From Gordionus sp. m RMFG-2023 (taxonomy: Eukaryota > Nematomorpha > Gordioida > Chordodea > Parachordodidae): 64,000 bases of DNA. Each line of letters starts with the position of its first letter. Position 1 is the first letter of the stretch. Below the pieces are notes generated by a model. The model searched no databases, had not been told where the DNA came from, and worked only from the letters and a program-made list of their open reading frames with translations. This document shows, piece by piece, positions 30,801 through 59,516 of this stretch. The stretch covers positions 8,124,846 to 8,188,845 of the forward strand of contig NC_088779.1 in the NCBI RefSeq assembly GCF_954871325.1, written 5' to 3'. The position numbers were made by a program, and so were the translations under genes.

Positions 30801-33800
30801 GTATATCCATAACCCCCCCCCAACTGCTTTTTTAAATATAAAACTTTTACCAGTTTGTGTGTTTTAAATTTAGGTATTCTTAGGCGTAATGGTAAAAAAA
30901 ATAAACAAATCATATTAAAGCATAAAAAACACTTAAAAAGCCCATAAAATAAATTAGTAACTGTTCTCGTCGTCATTTAATATAAGGATTTCGATTGAAC
31001 CAACTATTCTTTAAAATAAGCAATGTTTTAAATATAATCCGGATCTTAACCATAAAGCAAACTCATATAAAGTATGGAAACTAGTTTAGGTGAAATATGG
31101 ATTTATCTAGTTTCTAACGCTACCACATTCAGAGACAAAATATTGAGGTAATAAATTTAGTTGCAAAACATTTTCATAAAAAAATATATATTTCGATACT
31201 AACTCTTTTTAAATCGTTCACAAAATAAAATTGGTAAACTAGTGGTAAGTAGTATTACAAAAAATATTTGGTAAAGTTGACAAACAAATTATCAATAGTC
31301 ATCCTAAAGGAGGTATTTTTGCAAGTGCAGTCTCTTTAATGAAAAAATTTCAAAATGGTTTTATATAATTATTTATTTTTTAGAACTGATGTTGTAATAA
31401 ATTTTTTCTAATTTTCTCAATACACAGAAACTAAAAAATAAAATTATAAATTAATCCTAATAAATTAATAATATAATAAATAGTAAAATATAAAAAAACA
31501 GTTGGAGAGTTTTATTCCGGTAATGTACACATGAAAGATATAATTTCTTAAAAAATCATCCTAGCAAGTAAAACATTAATTAATAAGGCAAATAAAAATG
31601 ATTTTAGTGATATCGGAAAATATAGAATCGGTAAAAAATTTGTGGATCGGCACAGCCCTAGTACTATGCTGTATATAAAACACATTGATGCTAAGTTAAA
31701 TTATACATAAAAAGGTACTCAAATGAGTCAAAAAATATGAAGATTTACAAAGATTATAAATAATTTGATGTAACATTACCATAACTAATTGCTTCATTAG
31801 CCAGTCCTGCGGCGTCCTTACCATAACCTTTCTCGAATAATTGTACCTTAAAAATGATATAAAACAAACTTCTAAAAAAAATTGTTACTCAAAAAAAACT
31901 TTTGAAACTTTATCACTAATTTCGAAGATATAAATCTTATTTTAGTTTATATTATAAGTATAAATAAGATATAATACCCCACCCCCCCCCCCGAAAAAAA
32001 ATTTTAAAATTGTAATATATAGTATAGGTCAATATAGAGATAATTAGGGTCGTTAAAAAGTCTGATTTTGTGTTGATTAAAACGACCCAATTAAGATTTT
32101 ACCAAAATAATATTATGTATGCCCCGAGATTCGGACAATAGAGATCCAACTCTTTGTGCCATCTTTGAGGAAAACCTCCAGGCTTACAACTAAAATCTAA
32201 ATTAGGTCGTTTTAAAAAATTGACCCAAATCGGGAAAGAAAGAAAGTTTTAACATTCGTAGAGGTAATCTAATCACGCATTTATTTTATCATATAATCCT
32301 TTCCTCTTTTATAAATCAATCATGTGAAAGTGTAGTGGACAGGGAAAAGTAAAAAGCGACTCAGCATAATATAATATCATGCCAAAATTAGAAATATTTT
32401 CTTTTCAGATCTATTTAAACGATTTCTAAAAATAATTTATTACACCACAAAAATATTAAATGGCTTTTAAAAAATCAAAAGACCTTGAAAGATGTATTAT
32501 CATCTTTGACAGACGGTGGGTAAAGCGAGTTGAGATGCCTAGCGTGAGTTCTGAGCTGTTCCACTGCCCCGGATCGAAAGGTGTCGCATGCTGCTATAAG
32601 AACCCGCATATCGTTTTCTATGAGCCAAAAGGCTATCTGTTGGTGGCATAATAAAATTATATATTATCTAATAAAGTATTGTAAGTAAATCATTACTACA
32701 ACCATCTTTTTAAATATAATAAATCAAATTATAAATCTTTCTTTTCATTGTCTAATCATTTTTTATGTTAGATAAAATAATAAACAAGTTCAAAAATAAT
32801 AAATAATGATATAAACTTTAGCCAAGTTAGTGGATTTTCCTACGCCATTCACGCCACAAAATGTCACAACATAAGGCTTGAGTTTGTTTTTCCTATTCTC
32901 CAAAATGTCCCTAAGCACGTCAATCCGTTTGTTAGGAGAAAGAATTTTGACCAGCGAATCTTCTAGCGCCAAATTTACCGTTGATTTGAGTGTGGAGAAG
33001 GTGCCTAAAGACTTTTTTTTATAAATATACACTTTAAATAAAATTATGGGAAGGTTAATTTTGTTACAAAAATGACATAATTCGTGAATATCAAATGCGG
33101 AATAAAAGGGTTATATTTCTGGTTCTGAATATTCTTTCAAAATCGTAGTTTTGGCTTTAGTTCTTAAAAATTTTTTTTAGATTCTCTTAGACTTGACTCC
33201 AGGTTTTGGTTCCAAAGTATGTTAATGAGCAATCTAAATAATTTTTTTTAAATGAATCACTCAACATTGTTAACATATAATTATCTAAAAAATTTGTTGG
33301 ATGCAGAACCAATTTTTTGATAATTGTATCGGTCCATCGAACAGTTTGAATAGGATAGTTGATCATTATATATCATAGTTTACAAGAAATCTTCAATAAG
33401 AAAGCCCGTTTACACTTTTACATTTAAAAACTTTTATTAATATAGGGTTCAATACTTGTTAGAAATAGATAGGGTCAAAATCGTATCTTTAGGGATGTTT
33501 ATCTTGTCAGCCAAATTGGTACAGTAAACTGGACCTGGGCGACTTTCGCTAATGATATATAAATTCGGTCAACATATAGCAATTTACTAAAACCCAAATT
33601 TTGTTAAAATATAATATCACCAATCTTTTATAACTCTCACATCCTTGTAACCTTCAAACATATCCCTACTATTTTCAAGGTCGAATAAAAGGCTGCTCCA
33701 AGCTGGGATCACATGGTGGATGCCGTTTCTAAATCAAGGCATCTAACCTCTGTGTTATATCAAAACTTATTTTTGGGTATAGTAATTTAAGATGTTAAAT

Positions 33801-36173
33801 ATAAAAAACCAATAAAGTCTGAAGCGAAATCATTACTCATATAAAATATATAAACTTAATGAATGAATATTTTTTTTTAAAAAAAACCTTTCCTTTCAAA
33901 TTTTGGGCCACCGAATCACAGAGTTGATTTGCAACCTCAGAAGCAACGTTCTTTGCGATAAGATGTTGTTTCAATTTTTCCATCAGTGGCTCCATGTCCG
34001 AAATATCTATAATTTTATTGGAAGAACCTATCAACGTCTTGAAGGCTGAAAATAGACCACCACCCGATTGTTTAGTCAACTTCCCACTAAATTGAGAAAA
34101 CCAAAAAATAAAACAAGCTAGTATCAAATCTCTGAAAATGTACCCTATATTTTATATATTTTGTTCTCCTAGTGTTTTTATTTCAGGAAAATAAAATTTT
34201 ATTTTTTGCTTATAACTATTCAGCTTTTTTTAAAAGTATTTTTTAAAAAAATGTAATATTTCACTTAATTTCTTTTTACAATCAAATTGACCCAAATATC
34301 TCAGATAAAAAAATGGAGTATGATGGATTTTTTAATAATTTAGCAATGTATTTAGTTAAAATCACTGTGAAGAAAACATTTACCAAGGTATTTGAATATA
34401 TGGGATATAATATAAAGACAAAAGATATTTATAAATGTAAAATAAAAAGAAAGGAGCAATTAATAAATTATACAAAATAAAATTTAAATTTTTTGAATAA
34501 TAGCATTTTAAATATCTTTTAACCCTTGAACAATTTTCTCCCTCTTTTTAGTGGCATTGATATTATTCAACTCTTGGACAGGTTCCAATTCATAATCAGA
34601 TTCGTAATCCATTTGAGAAGATATATTAACATCCTTCAAAACCCCTTTCATTAATCCAATTACCTCCTTAAAAATTGTTAGAATTATATTTTTTTTATTA
34701 TAATTAAAAACTAAAAAAATCATTTCTGCAAATTACTTTCTTACCTTCTTTAACATTTCATTTTTCTATACTATTTCTTTCCTACCTTTTTTGACATTTC
34801 ATTTTTCTATACTATTTCTTTCCTCCTTTCTTTCTATTTGACTTTCTTGGTTAAATATTAAATCCTTATATACCTTCCCACCAAACTTTTCGTAACTAAA
34901 TGGATTTGACATTAGGACATTGGGATCTTTAGCATCAGTGGGTAATTTATACCCATTAGATGTATTAGTAGGTGAACTGAAATCCAGGGATTGTAAGTCT
35001 TTATCTGTCCCTTCATTTTCCCATTTTCTAGCTTCTTTCTTTTTCACTTTACTGGTAAATTAGGTTTACAAAAAAAATATATAAATTTATATAATAATTT
35101 TGAAATGAAATAAAAAAATTTATATTATCACATATTTGTTATATTTATAAATTAAGCTCTTTTTATATATTTTATTAATAATCGAGTTGAAAAAAATGGG
35201 ATACTTGTTAGAAATAATAGTCCCTTTCTTCTTAATTGGATCATTTGTCATTTTGTTTGTAAGTAACTCTTTATTTTTTGATATTTTTATATGGTTAACA
35301 AATAAACTATGATTCCCATCATTTTCTGATTCAATTAGAGGAACTTCATTGATATATATCTTTTTGCCTTGGTCATCTAAATTTAATTAGAAAATAAATG
35401 ATTTTGAAAATATGTATAAATTACATTTTTCAGCTTTAGATATCCCATTGCAAATACTATGATTAGTTTTAACTTTTAACTCCAATCCAGTTTGCTGATT
35501 CTCTGATTTAGATTTAATTCCTAAATTAGATTTTTTCTCTCTTTCAACTTTAGCTGCTTTTGTCTGCTTATTCTCAACTAAACTTTCAACTGTTTTTTTT
35601 GACTTCTCTGATTCTTGGAATGTTCTCATTTGTTTACTACCTGATATCACATTTTGATTTGAGCCATCAATACCATATTCATTTTCAACTACTTTTAAAA
35701 TAATTTCAAACTCAGAGTTAAACTCATAATCATTTAATATAAGACCCTAATAATAATAATAATTTAATTAATTATATATTAAATATATACCACTTTCAAT
35801 TCATTTTTATATTTATCACGGAACTTTAAACTTAATTCATCTAAAAATTTATCCAGATAATTGAGTATAAGAATCTTTTGATATGCCACCTAATTTTTAA
35901 CATTTTAAGAATCAACAGAAAAATATATTACCACATATATAAGTTCAAATTCATTATCTAAAAAATACTGCAATTTGAGGTTATCATATTCAAATGGTTT
36001 GTTTGTAATTTTATTCTAATAAAATTATATAATCGAATTTAAAATAAAATTTGTACTGGTATAATGATCGTTTTTATTAAAGCATTGACAGCTGGGTTAA
36101 ATAAACCAGCAGTAGATTGGAAACACCAGAGAACAATTCCACTCTTGCTGAATATCGTCAAAAAATCCAACAT
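27865..36173 (-). CDS. SRPRA: signal recognition particle receptor subunit alpha, 14 exons
   Basis: The ER-membrane-docked GTPase that receives SRP-ribosome complexes together with the beta subunit. Exons in transcript order: 36173-36057, 36015-35932, 35889-35791, 35746-35425, 35376-35205, 35051-34874, 34666-34524, 34086-33888, 33011-32817, 32636-32484, 31846-31780, 29090-29005, 28700-28524, 27993-27865. They join in phase to 706 residues (human 638). N-terminal SRX domain: [19 protein letters not shown] ... FELIYVVAYQKIL. A Lys-rich linker, longer than in human, with [12 protein letters not shown] and [11 protein letters not shown] domain: [16 protein letters not shown]-loop [51 protein letters not shown]. 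Every GTPase motif is intact. The gene converges with HMBS. Introns run 41-48 bp at the 5' end, up to 2.7 kb near the 3' end. Confidence 0.95.
29291..29518. mobile_element. 228-bp MITE, family copy 2
   Basis: Ends tagtgttgttaaatggctcg and agtcatttagcaacacta with the same inner GATTTTTAAAAACGGCTAA as the 13511 copy. The flanks do not form a clear duplication. Confidence 0.75.
29732..29933. mobile_element. 202-bp MITE, family copy 3
   Basis: Ends tcgtgttgttaag and tcgactttaacaacacta; inner GAGCCGATTTTTAAAAACG shared with the other two copies. Only 213 bp from copy 2, in the same intron. Confidence 0.75.
32110..32190 (-). mobile_element. possible tRNA-derived SINE fragment
   Basis: On the minus strand GATGGCACAAAGAGTTGG resembles an A-box region and GTCCGAATCTC a degraded B box. 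It lies between inverted gtcgtt..aaa blocks (about 32049 and 32206). In an SRPRA intron. Weak. Confidence 0.25.
34752..34831. repeat. ~40-bp tandem duplication in SRPRA intron 6
   Basis: aacatttcatttttctatac and tatttctttcctacctttt, repeated with few changes at about 34752-34791 and 34792-34831. On the coding strand it creates extra GT sites (AAG|GTAAGA, AAAG|GTAGGA) downstream of the chosen donor AAG|GTATAT at 34873; using them would read into a stop at about 34799. Confidence 0.65.
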
Positions 36174-36656
36174 ATCGTAATTTAAGGAATGTACCTTGCC
36201 TAAAGTAAAATAGGATGACAGGACATGTTATGAGTGACCATATGTCACTATATGACACTTTGAAAATGATTATCATCTTATAATATTCATTATGATATGT
36301 AAAATCTGTTTGCAGATTTATAAAATTAATAAGACTAATTAATTAGAGGAAAAATTATTTTTTTTTAAAAAAACATAAATGACTATCTATTCTGATTATG
36401 GAATATTAATAAATTGGGTTCAAGCTGACATGCTAGTTTTTATAAAGTATTTTGGCTGTTCCAATTAATAATTTATGCTTTACACTTTAAAAAAAAATTT
36501 CTCAAAAATTTGGCTATTGCGCTGATTTTTTTTAAAGGTATGGTGAGGGGGTAAATATGAAATGTAACTTAATCATTTATTTATTAATATATGAATAAAC
36601 AATGATTAGATTTGAATTATTAGAATTATTAGAATAATTACCTATTACAATATTAA

Positions 36657-38472
36657 CCCTTCAATACTCCGGTGGGGTGTAGGAAACCACAGGCATGCTG
36701 GAAATGATATTGCATAAAAACGGTTAATTATCATGATCTGGATTCTTCAGTAGCTTCATCAAATATATCTTAGATTCTATATTCCAAATTTCACATATTT
36801 TGGTTGAGTAGTTTTTAACATATAAGCATTTTGTGACTGCTTGGGGTTTGTGAGACCCCACCGGAGTAAATTCGTAATTTTTTTTTTAATTTTTTTTTTA
36901 AAACTTTTATAATTATAAATATATACCACTATATTATAAAATTTATTAAAACGAAATTTGAATATAACATATTTTGAATGAGATATATGAAATTGAAAAC
37001 ACAAATATTTTTTCTGATGGAGTTATTTTATGTTTATTTTCTCCAACAAACTCATTTTTTAAATTATTTCTATCATCTACTATGATTTTTGCAGATTCTG
37101 AAAGTAAATATAAAATATATAAATGTAATATTTTTTTTTGAAATGATTTGCATAATATAATTAATAGTGAGGATGAAGATTTTATGTATGATAGTGATCA
37201 TGATACACAATCTGAATTAGATGAAGAAGAAGATATATTAGCTGAAACAGATAATAAGCTTAAGTATTATTTAGGTAAATATAAAATCATTTATCAGAGT
37301 ATATCTCTCTTTAAAATTAGCTAAAAATAAGGTTACTCAATGGAAAAAGGATTTTCCCAATCAGAGAATAAGAACTAGTCAGCAAAATATAGTTATTGAT
37401 CAGCCAGGAGTAAAAGAATATGGGAAATTAGCTAACACTCCAGAAAAATGTTCTGACTTGTTCATAACACCAAAAATGATTGAAGAGATAATTTATCATA
37501 CCAACCAAAAAATTAAAATTGTAAGTCAAAATTATAATCAATATGAAAGTTCTACAAAAGAAGTTGATATAACTGAATTCAATGCATTATTGGGAATTCT
37601 TTATTTAGCTGGAATTTTTAAATCTAACCATCAAAATATGTCTGATTTATGGAAATCTGATGGGTTTGGAATTGATATATTAGAGTAACAATGCCTCTTA
37701 AAAGATTCAGATTTCTAATTCATGCAATGAGATTTGATGACATACTAACAAGAGAAGAGAGAAAGGTGGTAGACAAAGCAACACACATTAGAAATATTTT
37801 TCAAGATTTTGTTGATAACTGCCACAAATCTTATACAATATCAGAATATGCAACCCTAGATGAAATGCTTCCAGCATTTCGTGGTAAATGCCCATTTAGA
37901 CAATACATGCCAAACAAACCATCCAAATATGGCATAAAACTATACTCCTTGGTGGATGCCAAAATAAAAAGGTGTGGTGTGTGTCCTAGAAAAAAGGATA
38001 AAAAAACTAAATGTTTTTGTCAAATATGCAAAATAAATTTATGTTTAGAACACAATAATATTTTATGTAACAAATGTTTTGATTGTCAAATTTAACATAT
38101 TTCAATGTTCAATATTTTTTTTATATTTGAATTTATCAGTGTAATTTTTTTTTAATATTGAAGAATAAAGATCCATGTTATGAATTATCAGGATTATATG
38201 ATGGATAAGTTATTTTTTTAATTTCCAATTTAAAAAAAGTAAACTTTTTTTAGAAATTTTGGCACAAATTATAATTATCCTCACCATCTTTAATCTAAAC
38301 TTAAGAAATTAAAATAAATAAATATTTTATCAAGTTTAAGGTTAGTTCTATCTTATATTCAAATATTAAATCAAAATAATGAATATAACTGGACATATGT
38401 ACATTTGAAATTGGGGTCTATTAAACCCCACTGGAGTACTAACGTCATTTTTTTCACCGGAGTATTGAAGGG
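36657..38472 (+). mobile_element. piggyBac element, internally deleted
   Basis: Exact TTAA on both sides (36653-36656 and 38473-38476) and inverted ends cccttcaatactccggtg / caccggagtattgaaggg. Subterminal CCCCACCGGAGTA repeats lie at about 36851-36868 and 38421-38440. It carries a transposase gene with the middle deleted, so it is non-autonomous, though ends and target sites look fit for mobilisation by a full-length relative. It lies 484 bp upstream of the SRPRA start codon. Confidence 0.9.
37184..38095 (+). pseudogene. piggyBac transposase (DDE_Tnp_1_7), deleted
   Basis: An acidic head (MYDSDHD ... SELDEEEDILAE), an apparent short intron 37275-37320, then TQWKKDFPNQRIRTSQQN, the LFITPKMIEEIIYHTNQKI and FNALLGILYLAGIFK blocks. 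After a 1-base frameshift near 37685 come MPLKRFRFLIHAMRFDD, DKATHIRNIFQDFVDNC, TLDEMLPAFRGKCPFRQYMP and KPSKYGIKLYSLVDAK. It then jumps straight to the C-terminal cysteine-rich tail (CFCQICKINLCLEHN...CNKCFDC). The catalytic region after the first Asp block is missing: roughly 250 residues compared with the usual 550-600. Confidence 0.85.
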
Positions 38473-38476
38473 TTAA

Positions 38477-40865
38477 GATCATAAATTTAAAGAATGTTCG
38501 AAAATCATGAATTGTTATAATTGTGCTAATATCTCTTTTTTTGTTACCTTTCAAAAAAAGTCCCGCGTTGCCTTCATTCGATTCTTTTAATAAAAAGAAA
38601 TAATTAATTGAGATAAAAATTCCTTGTTAGACTAAATTGATAATTATGAGGAGGCAGATTGCAAATTTTGGGACCCAATTTACACAATCTGGAAGCTATG
38701 GATCTTAACCAAGGATTCCAAAACTATGGAAATTATGACTGTATATAAAGAATATGTAGAAATATTGCTGGAAGAAATAAATATTATAAATATTTGACCC
38801 ATTGTTGTAAATAAGCGCCAAGGATTGGAAGGAAATCCCCTTTATCAAATTCGCGAACAATTTAAATTAATTTTACAAATTTGTGGGAATTAAAGGGAAA
38901 ATATAATTTATTTATTTTAAAATATACAGCCAAAGCTTTCAAAGAATGTTTTTGAATCTAAATTAAATAAAGCGAAAAAAGTTATCCAAATGTTTTCTCC
39001 CCTCTTATAAAAATTCTCGATATGCATGCTTTTATACTACTTAAAGAATGATATGTACATACAACTCTATATTAATTTAAGTTATCATCCTAGAGTGGCT
39101 TATTTTGGAATATATTTCTCAATGGGGCCCACACAATGATATATTATCCTTGGGCCCACAATAGATTCCAGAATGCCCCTCCAAATTAAATATTTTCAAA
39201 GTCATAAAATAATGATTATATAGATAAATAATATGAATATCCGTTAAGCATGATGTATACATAATATGGCATATTAATTCTTCAAATAACATTAATTAGA
39301 ACATAGTAACAGTAATTTCTACGATAAGGGGAATCCCTTATTTTATAATTTATTTACTTCATATTTTTGGATATTCCTTTATATTTATATAGCCACGAAA
39401 ATGTGGCTAGAGATTTTTTCATATTGTATAGCAACTTGCCCTTTTTATGTCTGATGAGATTTTAAAAACTGTTTTTAGAATAATTATAGGCATAGCCAAA
39501 ACTTTAAAAGTCGGGCCTTAGACGCTGGAGTTAGTGCACTATTCCTCAATCGTGACTACGCATTTGGTATGATTAATTAACATATATTTTATAGAGCACA
39601 CATTTTATTCAGAGATTTATTTTGGTGTTCTATTACTTATATAATAATAAATTTTATATATTTCGCGTATGAAATAATGTCGAATAAAATTGTATTTTTT
39701 GTAATTTATTTTATTTTTATTACAATATCTTATCGAGTTTCATTTTACATATTTGTGGAGAAAGGATTATCAGGAATATTAAAAAAAATAATTGTATTAT
39801 TATTATCCAGCCTAGAACTTTAGAATTCCATCATTTTTAGATTAATATTACCATTTTGAGGGTTTGGCTCTTCTTTTTATGTTTCCAAAGCAATGATTTG
39901 GGATATTTTATCCATAATTTTATTATTTATATTGGCGCTTAACATTTATCCTACTCAATCTATAAACATAATTTTGTTTAGATAAAAATAAACTTTTGGA
40001 ATTATTTATCGCTTCTTGGATAAAAGCGTTTATGCTTAGTATTCAAAAACATTATAGCATTAATGATTCATGTCAGTTATTAAGTATTGTCATAAAATAA
40101 TAAAATAGTGTTTAATTTTAATACATTCAAAAAAAGAAGATCTACTTACATACAGAATAATTAGAACATCGGCTGAAAATTCGTTTCCTTATCATGGGTA
40201 TTTTATCTATGTTATAGCTTGTGATAATAATCTTTTAGGGCCATGTGGTTTGCACGTTGATTAAATAACATTATTGGGCATTATAAATAAGGCAATTAGT
40301 CGACGTGCAAACCATAAAATGGCGCTACAGTTGACTCCTATGTATACATAATTAATTAATCACCAATCTAGTATTGTATATACATCATGGGTTTTAAAAT
40401 AACTTGCAAATTTGCCAAAGAAGGGAAATTCATACACTATCCCCTCCCTGCCACGTCTATGAATTGGGTAAATTAAGAGACCCTTATTATAAATTGATGC
40501 ATATCTTCTTTATTTTAAACATTTATATAAACCAAACTTTAGAGTTTATAAAATATGATTAAATTCTAAGAATTATAATTATTAATGAATATCATAATAA
40601 TACAGCTTTGATTTTTTTTTTACTATGTAAATAATATTGGTGAATAAAAAATGAAATTTAGATAATTAACATAATTACAAATAATAATGGATAATAAACG
40701 AATATGAATGGAAATTTGTCTCAGTTTAGGTTATCGGAAGTAAATTATAGATTTATTATCAATATGATTATTCAAATATTAATATATATTTTTTAAAGGA
40801 CTCGAATATATGTGAAGGATCAACCCTTAAGCATTTTATTTTTAAATATTAGGGCTGGTGTGACA
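38477..40865. other. AT-rich intergenic DNA
   Basis: No exon or ORF of note. GC-richer words near 39120-39180 (ggggcccacac) may be repeat fragments. A small hairpin repeat lies at 40239-40322 (listed separately). Confidence 0.5.
40239..40322. repeat. 84-bp hairpin / tiny inverted-repeat element
   Basis: ccatgtggtttgcacgttga and its mirror tcgacgtgcaaaccataaaa / tgg pair as arms of about 25 bp around a 35-bp loop. Could be a very short MITE or a structured transcript; no polymerase III box seen. Confidence 0.55.
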
Positions 40866-40982
40866 ATGTGCGGATTGGTCAGAGCTGTTTGTACCGCTAC
40901 TTTACCTTGTTATAAATTACAATGTTATTGTAGAAGAAGCGTTTCCAAATGTAGGTGTGGTGTAAAACATATTACTGGTTAA
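40866..40982 (+). CDS. 38-residue cysteine-rich ORF or terminal exon
   Basis: ATG to TAA, seven cysteines in 38 residues at positions 2, 9, 15, 20, 22, 29 and 31, with several Arg/Lys. The frame stays open upstream (GAGVT) to a possible acceptor TTAG ending at 40852, so it may be the last exon of a longer secreted protein whose other exons I could not find. Local composition is more GC-rich than the surroundings. No signal peptide. It does not match the minicollagen CxxxC pattern or any toxin fold I know. Could be chance. Confidence 0.25.
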   Translation: MCGLVRAVCTATLPCYKLQCYCRRSVSKCRCGVKHITG

Positions 40983-42328
40983 TGAGACGTTTACGCAATT
41001 ATATATTAAAAATTGGTTTATTAAAAACTCAAATTATCTTATCTGGGTATTTTTTAAAATAAATTATTAAAAAATTTTTTTTTGCGCTTTCATTTTTTTA
41101 TTCTATTTTTAAATAAAATTCCAAAACGTTTAAAAAATATATATTTAAAAAAATATTAAAACATATATTTTACTGGTCGTTGATTTTTTTATTTGAATAG
41201 TAGCTGATATAATATATTATCATTAGGTATTTTTTATAAGATAAAATTATGCGACAATGACTTATAAATTAATTTTGTACTCTCATTATAATATGTTAGT
41301 TCATCTAATTGTGAACTATTAAAAAATAAATTGCTCAATTCATCACCAGTGGGAAATATGTGTTACTAATAACTTAAAACATATTGACATTCTCAATAAG
41401 AGGGGAGGAAATATCCCTATAAAGAATATACAATTTTTTATAAATATCCTCTTAAGCTGACAAAAATTACCTCCCTTCACTCTTCCTCGATTACTATTAT
41501 AAAGAATTAATTTTATTTCTCTAAAATTATTTTTATATTTTATTAATGGTTCGAATATATCAAAAGAAATGTCAACATTAGCAAAACGATTCCATGTTAT
41601 CAAATGACCCCTTATTTTTTTAATCTAACCCAAACAATATCTGTTTAACACCTAAACCACCCTTCTTAGTTTTCTGCTTGTTACATTTTCAGAATAAAAT
41701 ACTGACCTGATTTATTTTACCCAACCCTGGGGTCTCGGATCAAATCTGCTACTTATATGTTACACCAACATGGGGAATATAGAAAAATTATTTTTTAAAA
41801 TTTAATAACGATAACTAACTAATTAAGGACATTTGATATTAATACCTTCTCCCACCTCGCCAAAACTGATCATCATTAGCAGTAATTTGAAAATTATTCG
41901 CTTAAAATTAATTTCTGGTATCTTAAATTTAAATAAAACACTGCATTTATAAACGCGATTTGCTCAAGCTATAAAAAAAATTTGTTTTTGAAATTTCTTC
42001 ATAGCATTTACATCGCTTCTTTCAGTATTTATAAATTATATTTAAAATAGCTTGCTTTTGTAAATTACTCAGCGAAAAATTTTGCATCGCTTAAATCGTG
42101 CTTACTACAGCGTAAAACACATTGAACCATATTAAGATCGCATATCTAATAAGAACAAAATTTACACTCAATTTATTTTTATATTGTATATATATATAAT
42201 ATAAATAAATATTTTAAAAAAGAAATATTTTTTGTTTATCATAGTTTTCAAATAATATAATTGGAATTTATTTTTTGAGATTGCAATTCAATTTTTTTCC
42301 CCTCATTTCTCCTTCTTTTTGTTCGTAT
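40983..42328. other. AT-rich DNA downstream of the Na+/K+-ATPase gene
   Basis: Presumed 3' flank of the pump gene. An open stretch on the minus strand at 41343-41603 (86 codons) has no recognisable motif. Nothing else seen. Confidence 0.45.
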
Positions 42329-58500
<16,172 letters not shown>

Positions 58501-59516
58501 CTGGTGAGTTAAAAGTGAAGATAATGATTATTATAGAAAGTTAAGTTGCTTATGTGATTTTATTTTTATAATAAACAAATAAATTATAGATATTTTAATT
58601 TTAAATGTATGATGTCGATAATGCATTGTGGCAATTCTAGAAACTTAATATTTCTTGTAGTTTTCGATAATTCTAGAATCTTTTCAAAATTTCTAAATTT
58701 AACCGGCTATAAAAAAGAATAATAATGATTTTTATTTTGAAGATTAAGAATTTTTTTTGGAAAACAATTATTTTAATATTATATAACATAAGCTTCCTTT
58801 TTTATAAGTAAAGAGAAATAGATAAAAAATGTTTGTCACTTTGAGATTTGGTTTAAACTCATTAATACAAGTCTATGTAGTGCATTTCCGGTTTCTATTT
58901 CTCAATCATTTACACTTTCCCGTTTCTATCGAATCTTTTTAAAACTTGATGGGTGGTTAGGTAGGATTAGTTTATAACGATAGAGTTTGGATTAAGCAAA
59001 CGCAAAATTTAAAATTTAATTACTTAAAATCCTTGCCAAAAAACATTAGTTCTTACCAGTATATAGAAACTTAAAACAAATAAGTGGTTAAGAAAAGATA
59101 ATAATTTTTTCTGTCGTTTATGTGTGAGAAAAATCGTATTAAAAAATATATAAATAAAGGAGATAAATAATTTATTAAAAAGAATATGGCAGGTAATTAT
59201 ATAAATTTATAGATAATTAATAATTTATTACATTTTTTTATAGAACTTTTTCTTAAATTCAATTTTTTAAAAAGATTTGAATCGTTTAAATGATATTAAT
59301 TTACATGTAATATTATAAATAGTATAAGAAAAAAGTGGATGGGTCGTTATTATATTTGGGAATTTTTAAAGGTTTAAAATGTTTCCGTATTTAACCCTTT
59401 CCCGTTTTCATGGTTTATAGGTTTATGTTAACCTGTACCAATTCAACTTATATCAATTCATTAAACGATGACTAAATTTTATTAAAATTCAATAAGTTCC
59501 TTTTTAATATATATGT

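Larger units (their letters stand above)
29091..31779 (-). other. SRPRA intron 11 (2.7 kb)
   Basis: Contains two copies of the 13511-type MITE. The rest (about 29940-31779) shows no recognisable feature apart from a short poly-C run near 30811. Confidence 0.7.

Noticed and set aside
32460-32651. 63-codon plus-strand frame
   Set aside because: Antisense shadow of SRPRA exon 10 (32484-32636), which carries the [11 protein letters not shown] motif on the other strand.
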